This document shows, piece after piece, positions 46,586-53,918 of a stretch of 64,000 nt of DNA (position 1 is its first letter; every line of letters begins with the position of its first letter). The stretch lies in assembly GCA_016125085.1 (NCBI GenBank), contig WGMM01000019.1, positions 1 to 64,000 on the forward strand, in the 5' to 3' direction. The notes beneath the pieces were generated by a model. The model was given only the letters and a program-made list of their open reading frames with translations. It made no database searches and was not told the DNA's origin. Source of the DNA: a bacterium (lineage in GTDB: Bacteria; Planctomycetota; Planctomycetia; Isosphaerales; Isosphaeraceae). The position numbers and the translations under genes were made by a program.

Positions 46586-48331
46586 TCAATGCCCCTTGCC
46601 CGCAGAGGCGACACCCGACGTAAACAGGTCGTGGTTCGTGATCTTCAACACCTCATCGACGGTCGTCAGGCCCTTCATCGCTTTGATCATGCCGTCCTCG
46701 AACAACGTACGCATCCCTTCACGGCGAGCGACGTTACGAATTTCGACCGGGCTCTCGCCCCGGAACGCCATTTCGCGAATCTTCGATGACATGACCAGAA
46801 GCTCGAAGATCGCCATCCGCCCGCGTGTCCCCTTCTTGTTGCAGTAAGCGCACCCTTTGCCTTCCATAAAGTTCGCTCTTTTAACGACTTCCGGCTTGAG
46901 CCGCAGAGCCTCGACGATGTGCTGCGGCGGGTCGACACGAACCTTGCACTTGGGGCAGACCTTCCTGACGAGACGCTGCGCCATGATGCCCATGACCGAA
47001 CTCGTCACGAGGAACGGTGCCACGCCAATGTCTACCAGACGTGTAATGGCACTGGGCGCATCGTTAGTGTGAAGCGTACTGAAAACCAAGTGTCCGGTCA
47101 GAGAAGCCTGAATAGCCGTCTGAGCCGTCTCTTCGTCACGGATTTCGCCGACCAGAAGAATGTTCGGATTCTGCCGCATCATCGCCCGGATGATCTTGGC
47201 GAACGTCATGCCGATCTTGTGTTTCACCTCGCACTGATTCACTCCAGGCAAGTAGTACTCGACCGGGTCTTCGGCGGTAATGATCTTGGTGTTCGGGGTG
47301 TTCAGCTCATTGAGCGCGGCATAGAGTGTCGTCGTTTTCCCCGAGCCGGTCGGACCTGTCACCAGGAGAATTCCGTTCGGGCGACGGATCAGATTGTTGA
47401 ACCGGCGATAATCCTCATCCGCGAATCCGATATCGCGGAGGCCCACCTTGATGTTGTCCCGGTCCAGGATCCGCATGACGACCGACTGACCATGGTTGGT
47501 CGGCAGCACCGAAACCCGCAAGTCGATTTCCTTCTCTCCGGCCATCATTTTGATCCGGCCGTCCTGCGGCCGACGTTTTTCGGCGATGTCGATCTGCGAC
47601 ATGATCTTAAGACGACTCAAAACCGCGCCGTGCAACTTTCGCGGGATCGAGTCCCGTTCGACGCAAACACCGTCAATACGATATCTTACACGCACGCGGT
47701 CAGCGAACGGCTCGATATGGATGTCACTGGCCCGGGTGCGGGCGGCTTCGGTGATGAGCAGGTTGACCAGGCGGATGACAGGGGCTTCGTTGGCCCCTTC
47801 CATCCCGAGCATGGCCCCCTTCTTCCCTTCGCCGACCTCCATTTCTTCGAGGGCGGAATTGGTGAATTCCTTGAGGAGGCTGTTCACCGATTCGGTATCG
47901 CCCTGGCCGCCGCCGGCGGATCCTTCTCCGTAATGCTCATTGATCGCGGCCAGGATGGAGTCCTTCGAGGCGATCGCCGGAGCGATTTCCTTATTGAGGA
48001 CGAATCGCAGATTTTCGATCACTTCGTAGTCGGGTTCGGCCATGGCGATTTTCAGCTCGCCGAATTCTTCGCCGTAAGGCATGCAGAATTTGTCGCGGCA
48101 GATCGCTTCCGGAACCGCGGCGACGGCTTCGGCCGGGATGTCCGTCTCCCGAAGGTTCACGTACGGGTAACCGAATTCCTCGGCCTTGGCCTGGGTGATT
48201 TCTTCCTGACCGGCATAGCCCTGTCGCACCAGGGCATCCTCCAGCGTCATGTTCGGAAGTCTTTGTGCGTCAGCGAGTTGGTCGCGACCGATAATGCCGC
48301 GCTGAATCAGAATGTCCGACCACTTGGCCAT
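46586..48331 (-). CDS. GspE/PilB-family assembly ATPase (first copy)
   Basis: 581 residues. The N-terminal domain MAKWSDILIQRGIIGRDQL is followed by a GspE_N module (to about 145) and a linker with GEGSAGGGQG. The ATPase core has Walker A GPTGSGKTTTLYAALNEL (about 329-346), Asp box ITAEDPVEYYLPGVNQCEV, Walker B ILLVGEIRDEETAQT and the His box STLHTNDAPSAITRL. The zinc tetracysteine is CPKC/CAYC. It is at the 5' end of the same-strand secretion/pilus region, with pilT next. Two assembly ATPases in one locus suggest either two fibres or a switch. ATG at 48331. Confidence 0.94.
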   Translation of the reverse strand: MAKWSDILIQRGIIGRDQLADAQRLPNMTLEDALVRQGYAGQEEITQAKAEEFGYPYVNLRETDIPAEAVAAVPEAICRDKFCMPYGEEFGELKIAMAEPDYEVIENLRFVLNKEIAPAIASKDSILAAINEHYGEGSAGGGQGDTESVNSLLKEFTNSALEEMEVGEGKKGAMLGMEGANEAPVIRLVNLLITEAARTRASDIHIEPFADRVRVRYRIDGVCVERDSIPRKLHGAVLSRLKIMSQIDIAEKRRPQDGRIKMMAGEKEIDLRVSVLPTNHGQSVVMRILDRDNIKVGLRDIGFADEDYRRFNNLIRRPNGILLVTGPTGSGKTTTLYAALNELNTPNTKIITAEDPVEYYLPGVNQCEVKHKIGMTFAKIIRAMMRQNPNILLVGEIRDEETAQTAIQASLTGHLVFSTLHTNDAPSAITRLVDIGVAPFLVTSSVMGIMAQRLVRKVCPKCKVRVDPPQHIVEALRLKPEVVKRANFMEGKGCAYCNKKGTRGRMAIFELLVMSSKIREMAFRGESPVEIRNVARREGMRTLFEDGMIKAMKGLTTVDEVLKITNHDLFTSGVASAGKGH

Positions 48332-48528
48332 AGGTATGCTTCCTCTGGTTCCGGCCGAATCGACACGGAAGCGTAGATGGGTCTCGACAAAACGAAGGAC
48401 TTCGTGGAGGAGTGGAGTTCCGTGTCAGGACCGCGAAACCGACCGAAATCGGGGCACCGAATCCGTACGAACCGCTACGCTTCATCGGATCGATCGCAGT
48501 CGGTACTGAACACGTAATACTTGACTAA

Positions 48529-48537
48529 ATTATCACA
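48529..48537 (-). promoter_or_regulatory. Possible extended -10 element for the secretion/pilus region
   Basis: On the minus strand the sequence reads TGTGATAAT (TG, one base, GATAAT), an extended -10 box in the only AT-rich part of this gap, about 195 bases before the ATPase start. No clear -35 box at 17 bases. Confidence 0.3.
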
Positions 48538-48638
48538 CGAGATCGGATATCACAATTCCGTGGACTGCCGAAAGTGTACGGATCCCACCGGCATTTCCGG
48601 ATACGACCAGAAAATTCGATATGAAAATGGCAAAAGCG

Positions 48639-48668
48639 AATCGCCAGGCCGAATCGAACCTGGCGATT
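48639..48668 (-). terminator. Intrinsic terminator after mqnE
   Basis: Perfect 10-base inverted repeat (AATCGCCAGG / CCTGGCGATT) with a 10-base loop. On the minus strand it is followed by CGCTTTTGCC. It lies about 40 bases past the mqnE stop. Confidence 0.75.
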
Positions 48669-48709
48669 TCGAAGATGTTCGGTAACCGGCCGAGCGGAAG
48701 AAAACGCTG

Positions 48710-49852
48710 TCAGACGGAGACGGGATGGGTTTCGATCTTTTCCCGCTGCTTCCAACCGTCGATTCCTCGTTCGATCCGGTGGTAAAGCGTATCACGCTCG
48801 ATCGGGATCCGACCGGTCTCGCGAATCAGCCGTTCCAAATCGGCGACGCACATTTCCTGTGGCGTCTCTGCGCCAGCATCGTGGTAAATCTTTTCGTGAA
48901 CTACGGTTCCGTCGATATCGTCGGCCCCGAATGCCAGTGCGACCTGAGCCGTCTTGATTCCCAGCATGACCCAATAGGCCTTGATATGCGGGATGTTGTC
49001 GAGCATCAACCGGCTGATCGCGATCGTCTTCAAGTCCATGAAGCCGGAAGGTTTCGGCAGCTCGTCCATCCGTGAATTGTCCGGGTGGAAGGCCAGCGGG
49101 ATGAATGTCTGGAAGCCGCCGGTTTCGTCCTGAAGCTCACGCAGTCTCACCAGGTGATCGATCCGGTGCAAGGGCTTGTCGATATGCCCGTAGAGCATGG
49201 TGCAGTTGGACTTGAGACCGAGCTGGTGCGCCGTGCGATGGACTTCGAGCCAGGTATCAGTCGATGCCTTGGCGCCGCAGATCGCTTCGCGCACTTCAGG
49301 GTGGAAGATTTCCGCACCGCCGCCAGGCAGGCTGCCCAGGCCCGAGGCGACGAGATCTTCGATGACCTCACGAATCGATTTGCGGGCGATCTTGGCGAAA
49401 AATTCGACTTCGACGGCCGTGTATGCCTTGATGTGCATTTCGGGCGCTTCGGCCAGGATCCAGCGAATCACGTCCGTGTAGTAGCCGAACGGCAGCTTGT
49501 GGTGCAGGCCGCCGACAATGTGCATCTCGGTCGCGCCCTTTTCGTGGGCGTCCTTCGCCCGCTGACGCACCTGGACTTCGTTCATCACATAGGCGCGAGG
49601 GTCGTCCAGGTCTGCCCGGAAAGCGCAGAAATCGCACTTGTAGACACAGACATTGGTCGGGTTCAGGTGCGTGTTGACGTTGTAGTACGCGAAATTGCCG
49701 TTGATCCGGGTTCGCACCAGGTCGGCCATCTCACCCAGGAAGAACAGGTCGCGGCACTCTTCGAGAGCCAGACCGTCCTCGAACGAAAGCCGCTGACCAC
49801 TGCGGACCTTCTCTTCGATCGCCTTAAGATGACCGCCGTCAACCTTTTCCAT
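48710..49852 (-). CDS. mqnE: Aminodeoxyfutalosine synthase (radical SAM)
   Basis: Radical SAM enzyme of the futalosine route to menaquinone, converting a chorismate-derived enolpyruvyl benzoate to aminodeoxyfutalosine; 380 residues. The iron-sulfur motif C-x3-C-x2-C is CVYKCDFC (about residues 68-75), preceded by NVNTHLNPTNVC. Family markers are EMHIVGGLHHKLPFGYY (about 108-124), GGGAEIFHPEVRE (about 177-189) and GADDIDGTVVHEKIYHDAGA near the end. AAAGG lies 9 bases before the ATG at 49852. It shows that the organism makes menaquinone by the futalosine pathway; the other mqn genes are elsewhere. Confidence 0.96.
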   Translation of the reverse strand: MEKVDGGHLKAIEEKVRSGQRLSFEDGLALEECRDLFFLGEMADLVRTRINGNFAYYNVNTHLNPTNVCVYKCDFCAFRADLDDPRAYVMNEVQVRQRAKDAHEKGATEMHIVGGLHHKLPFGYYTDVIRWILAEAPEMHIKAYTAVEVEFFAKIARKSIREVIEDLVASGLGSLPGGGAEIFHPEVREAICGAKASTDTWLEVHRTAHQLGLKSNCTMLYGHIDKPLHRIDHLVRLRELQDETGGFQTFIPLAFHPDNSRMDELPKPSGFMDLKTIAISRLMLDNIPHIKAYWVMLGIKTAQVALAFGADDIDGTVVHEKIYHDAGAETPQEMCVADLERLIRETGRIPIERDTLYHRIERGIDGWKQREKIETHPVSV

Positions 49853-50105
49853 CGAATCGAACCTTTTGTCTCATCCGAGGACAGGATCCCGAACGCACAC
49901 GGACGGAACACCGAACCGCCCTGTCGTCTCTCCGATATGGTAGGCGTTACGCGCAGGATCATCAAGCGAACATGACTCGTGGCCGGACATTCGAGAATGG
50001 GACCCCGCCCGGAAACTCAACTTTTCCGCCCTTCCGAACGTCTACATGAGACGCAACAGCGTGTCTCGAGATTGCCGCCTCCTCGTCTACATCTATCGCA
50101 AAACA

Positions 50106-51431
50106 TTACTTGCGAACGACTTCGACATCGAACCAGCCGGTCGTGATCGATTCGGGCCAGACGCTTCGAATCGCCGGGTCGGACCAGCCCAATTCCGGGC
50201 GAGGTTCGAGCACGAATCGGCCACGATACGTTCCGGCACGCTCCAGGCGGGGCGCGTCCTCAGCGGACCGAAACTTCTGAGGCATTCGGAAAAACGCAGC
50301 GTCGCCCTCACACAATTCGGAATTCGACGCCAGAATCCATTCGCCCAGACACCACCGGCCATCGACCGATTCGAATTCGAGAAAGACCTGATGGGCCAGG
50401 TCGCACGGAAGAGCGGCATGGGGCATTCCTGGCCGCAAGAACGAAATCATCGGTTCGGGAGGAAAGCTCAAAGCGAATCTGTCGTCGATTTCCGTATGGA
50501 CGGGATCGGATTCGGAAGCGTTGGCACTCCGAACTCGCAACATTTCACGCCATTGGCTGGCCCGAGTCGAGTCGGGCATGCCCTTAAGGGCACCGGTCTG
50601 GAGATGGTCGTCCCACTCGAAACTCGTCGTTTGGGCAGGCAGATCAAGTTGCCAGTTATCGGTCAGTCCGCGAACATGCATGCGTGGATGGAGAATCAGC
50701 CGATGCGGGCCATCTTCGGGAAAATCGGCTGGGATAATTTCGAACAGTGATCCTGGTTTCGGGCTCTCCAGCTTTCGCCATTGATCGTCCGAGGCCCGGC
50801 GCGTGCCTGTCAGCCGATGGGACCATTCGAGATGCTGCCTGATCCAGGCATCCAGGTCCTGATCTCCAGTTTCAGGCAATCCGTAATCGACCCGGATCGT
50901 CAAAGGGCTGGACAGACCTCGCGGATATTTGCGGCGGATCTGCCAGTTCGTCATGAAAGACCGAGTGACGATCGCCTTTTCTTCCTCAGGGATCAGTTCG
51001 TCGGCCTTCCAGAGCCGAACCAATGCCTCAAGTGCCGCCCGACGACGATCTGGCGTCGCGTCTTCCGTCAAAACTCGAAAAAGGTCGTGCACCACGATCC
51101 GGCCAAAGCGATGAGACTGACGGATTTCCTCGACCGAAGCGTTGCCGTCGGCCATTTTGTCGGCCAGTGCCCTGCCTTTTCTGCCATGCAGCCATTTGCG
51201 GCCGCCTCCGATAGCCAGAAAACCGACGACGGCCAGAAACAGCCACCGGCGCGGGTCCGCGAACGGCGAGCCTTTCGGGGTTGCCGAACCGTCTCGCCCA
51301 CCGGGCCGACGCACCGGCGTGGAGGGGTTCGCACCCGTTCGATCGACCGGTCCCGAATCCTCAACACCCTCCTGAGCCATTGCCGCTCCGCTCGCACCGG
51401 TCAAGATCAGGAATGCCAGAAGCCTTACCAT
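50106..51431 (-). CDS. Exported/membrane-anchored protein of unknown function
   Basis: 441 residues. The signal peptide ends AMA/QEG (about residue 19). A proline/glycine/serine-rich linker is followed by one transmembrane helix (about 62-78, WLFLAVVGFLAIGGG) and a basic cytoplasmic-type segment (RKWLHGRKGRALADKM). The rest (about 90-441) is a soluble domain with a helical part (DRRRAALEALVRLWKADEL) and beta-rich parts (LTIRVDYGLPETGDQDLDAW, PRLERAGTYRGRFVLEPRPE). I recognise no family. GGAAGG precedes the ATG at 51431. It lies 100 bases downstream of the PfkB-like gene on the same strand. Confidence 0.7.
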   Translation of the reverse strand: MVRLLAFLILTGASGAAMAQEGVEDSGPVDRTGANPSTPVRRPGGRDGSATPKGSPFADPRRWLFLAVVGFLAIGGGRKWLHGRKGRALADKMADGNASVEEIRQSHRFGRIVVHDLFRVLTEDATPDRRRAALEALVRLWKADELIPEEEKAIVTRSFMTNWQIRRKYPRGLSSPLTIRVDYGLPETGDQDLDAWIRQHLEWSHRLTGTRRASDDQWRKLESPKPGSLFEIIPADFPEDGPHRLILHPRMHVRGLTDNWQLDLPAQTTSFEWDDHLQTGALKGMPDSTRASQWREMLRVRSANASESDPVHTEIDDRFALSFPPEPMISFLRPGMPHAALPCDLAHQVFLEFESVDGRWCLGEWILASNSELCEGDAAFFRMPQKFRSAEDAPRLERAGTYRGRFVLEPRPELGWSDPAIRSVWPESITTGWFDVEVVRK

Positions 51432-51534
51432 GTTCCACCTTCCGTTCCGAATTCGCGGGTCGAACGCAAAGCCCCGAACCACGAACTGCAATTTCCTCTT
51501 CCAGTTCGAATGATCTTAGCGGCGAGAGAGCGTA

Positions 51535-52641
51535 TCAGGAAATCTCGCCGAGGCCGACGATTCGCTCGACATCCTTGCTCGACGGGAATCCGAAGCGTGG
51601 CATGCCGATCACCAGTCCAGCAGCCGCGGATGCATACAGGGCAGCGACTCGAACCGCTCGCTCATCGACCGTCCGACGTTCGTGCGACCATCCCGTTTCG
51701 ACAAGTTTCCGTATCAAATGCGTTGCGAAAGCTTCACCCGCCCGGTTCGTGTCGACCGGCGGCCGGCGGCGGGGAAAAGCCGGTTCGAAGTGGCTTTCTC
51801 TTTCTCTTCGGCGGTTACGCCAGAGAATTTCGGCACCCTCCGGCCCGCGAGTGATGCTCAGGATCGCGGCGGAATCCTCGAACGCGCGCCGGTCCGTCTC
51901 CGTCAGTTCCGCCCATTCGCCGGCATTGAGGGCCAGCAGATCGGTCACGGCCGCCATTCGACTTAGCGGATACATTCTGTCGCGGCAGTTCCGTGCCGAA
52001 GGGGCCAGAATTCGCAACGATTCTCGAGCTTCGACCAGCACAGCATGCATGAGTGCATTCGAAAGGGAGGCTGCGACGACGATCGGGGCATGGTCGTACC
52101 CGAGGACATCGTCCGGCTCGAGCGAAGCGTGGCAGCCTCGAAGACCGATGGGCAGCTTGTCGCCGCTCGGGCCGCTGGTCACGATGAACGTCGTATCAGC
52201 CTGAGCAATGTCGACGAAGGAGACGGCCCGATGGTCGATGCCATGCTTTGCGATGGCCTGTCGCACCCGGGCCGAAAGCGGGTCGATCGGTTGCGCGAGT
52301 GCTGAGACGAGCCTGCCGCCGAGTGCCGCGGCGTATCCCGAACCCATTCCTCCCAGGTCTTCGAACGTTTCGATCATGGCCATCGTGCGGTTCAGGCCGG
52401 CGGGCAGGACATCGTTGGCCGTCGTCAGCCGCCCCGTCGGGCAAGCGGTGCCTTTGAGCCCGGGAATGATAAGCGCTGCACCGTTCGGGCAGATGATTTC
52501 CAGGCGGTCGAGGGAATCAGGATCGAAATGCCCGTCGCTGCCCAGATCGATCGGTCGATGGGAGATCGGCCCGGCGACACGAACGACGAGATCGAGATAG
52601 GCGGGGCCGAAGATCAGGGCGGGGAGATTCGAGCTTCGCAT
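51535..52641 (-). CDS. PfkB/ribokinase-like protein with degenerate catalytic motif
   Basis: 368 residues with the ribokinase-fold pattern: start ALIFGPAYLDLVVRV, GGMGSGYAAALGGRL near residue 100 (the GG substrate-binding region), ALNAGEWAEL (the N-x-x-E region), and an ATP-site segment LSITRGPEGAEILW. The PfkB signature, normally D-T-x-G-A-G-D-x-F, reads DTNRAGEAF (about residues 291-299): the anion-hole Gly is Arg and the catalytic base Asp is Glu. It may be a slow kinase, bind a sugar or nucleoside without phosphorylating it, or be inactive. The ATG at 52641 has GAAGAAA upstream; a GTG at 52689 would add 16 residues. Confidence 0.75.
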   Translation of the reverse strand: MRSSNLPALIFGPAYLDLVVRVAGPISHRPIDLGSDGHFDPDSLDRLEIICPNGAALIIPGLKGTACPTGRLTTANDVLPAGLNRTMAMIETFEDLGGMGSGYAAALGGRLVSALAQPIDPLSARVRQAIAKHGIDHRAVSFVDIAQADTTFIVTSGPSGDKLPIGLRGCHASLEPDDVLGYDHAPIVVAASLSNALMHAVLVEARESLRILAPSARNCRDRMYPLSRMAAVTDLLALNAGEWAELTETDRRAFEDSAAILSITRGPEGAEILWRNRRRERESHFEPAFPRRRPPVDTNRAGEAFATHLIRKLVETGWSHERRTVDERAVRVAALYASAAAGLVIGMPRFGFPSSKDVERIVGLGEIS

Positions 52642-52787
52642 CCGATTTCTTCGCCAAAGACACGTGACTTCCTCGTCAGGCCGGTTCACAAGTTCGGGGG
52701 CAATTCGTCACGCCTTCGGTTATCATAGCGTGCTGATCAGCGAGCGTCGTCGTCTCGCAATGTCTCCAGGTTCATGCAGAGAATTTG

Positions 52788-53657
52788 ATGGAAGCCGATT
52801 TCGACGAGTTGGAAACGCCTGTCGACAACGCCCCTGTGCTTTCGACGAAGCACGGAAATTTTACGATCGAGGGCTACTCCCGAGCCGCAGTGCAGACTTA
52901 CTGGCGTGTGCCCGAATGGAAGATCGGGTTCGATATGGGCCTGCAGCCCTGGTCGTTCATGGCCACACCCAACTGGTTCGTGAGCCACGGCCACCTGGAC
53001 CACATCGCCGCCCTGCCGGTGCTGGTCACACGGCGGCGACTGCTGAAGATGGAACCGCCGACGATTCACATGCCTGAATCGTTGATCGAGCCGGTCGAAG
53101 CCATGCTGCGTGCCGTTCAGCGCATGGACCGGGGACGGGCGCCCGCGAATCTTGTCGGCCTGAGGCCTGGCGATGTCGTCGAGGTTTCCCGCGAGCTGGC
53201 GGTGAGCTGCTTCCCGACAGATCACCGGATCGAATCGCTCGGCTTCGTCGTCTGGGAAAAACGCAAGAAACTCCGCCCCGAGTTTACGCATCTGGAAGGC
53301 CCGCAAATCCGCGACCTGCGGCTCTCGGGCGTCGAGGTCTCCCAGGAATTCCGCCTGCCCCGGCTTGTCTACACGGGCGACACAGCCCCCGCGGGCCTGG
53401 ACATAGAACCCGCCGTGTACGAGGCCGACGTGCTGATCACCGAGATGACGTTCGTGACGAAACACGAACGGCCCGAGGATTCCCACAAGTTCGGCCACAC
53501 GCACCTGGAAGACATCCTGGCCCGGGCTGACCGGTTCCGCAACGAACTGATCATCCTGGCCCACTTCAGCACGCGGCAGCATCCTGAAACGATCCGCAAG
53601 ATCGTCGAAACCCGGCTGCCCGAATCGCTTCGTTCTCGGGTGAAGATCTGGCTGTGA
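52788..53657 (+). CDS. Metallo-beta-lactamase-fold hydrolase, RNase Z-like
   Basis: 289 residues. The metal-binding set typical of the RNase Z/ElaC branch is present: SHGHLDHI (about residues 66-73, H-x-H-x-D-H), a His in PTDHRIES (about 145), the D in VYTGDT (about 200), and LAHFSTR (about 263). GHTHLEDI occurs in place of the RNase Z flexible-arm region, which is short. Such proteins process tRNA 3' ends or act as phosphodiesterases; this short form with a divergent N-terminus could be either. I use the ATG at 52788; a TTG directly before it (52785) is in frame. It diverges from the PfkB-like gene. Confidence 0.8.
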   Translation: MEADFDELETPVDNAPVLSTKHGNFTIEGYSRAAVQTYWRVPEWKIGFDMGLQPWSFMATPNWFVSHGHLDHIAALPVLVTRRRLLKMEPPTIHMPESLIEPVEAMLRAVQRMDRGRAPANLVGLRPGDVVEVSRELAVSCFPTDHRIESLGFVVWEKRKKLRPEFTHLEGPQIRDLRLSGVEVSQEFRLPRLVYTGDTAPAGLDIEPAVYEADVLITEMTFVTKHERPEDSHKFGHTHLEDILARADRFRNELIILAHFSTRQHPETIRKIVETRLPESLRSRVKIWL

Positions 53658-53693
53658 ATTCCGTGCTGTGACTGCAGTCATGCATCGATCGAT

Positions 53694-53719
53694 TTCGTCG
53701 CGTTCCCGGCCGCGACGAA
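53694..53719. terminator. Inverted repeat, possible terminator
   Basis: TTCGTCGCG (53694-53702) pairs with CGCGACGAA (53711-53719), extendable to about 14 pairs with one bulge (ATCGAT arms). It is located 37 bases after the metallo-hydrolase stop; the T run is poor (CTTATC). Confidence 0.45.
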
Positions 53720-53918
53720 TCGATCTTATCGGTGCGACTGGCCCCGAATTGGCCTGACGGTGTCGTTGTCGACTTGCATTCCTTCGATACCGGTGCGACG
53801 ATAAATCAAGTTACCGTAATGCAGGGATAGCGGCATGAGAGGATCTTGTTCACGGACGAATCCGTAGCATCGCCTGTCCGTGACCTGATCGATCGTCCCT
53901 CGCCCGCGAGATTGCCGT

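Larger units (their letters stand above)
48332..48709. other. Regulatory region between mqnE and the first GspE/PilB gene
   Basis: About 380 bases. It holds the mqnE terminator (48639-48668) and an AT-rich patch around 48517-48550 that probably carries the promoter of the 23-kb minus-strand region. No gene was found. Confidence 0.45.

Noticed and set aside
43674..48376. Long plus-strand frames opposite pilT and the GspE/PilB genes
   Set aside because: His/Arg/Asp-rich mirror translations of highly conserved ATPase genes.
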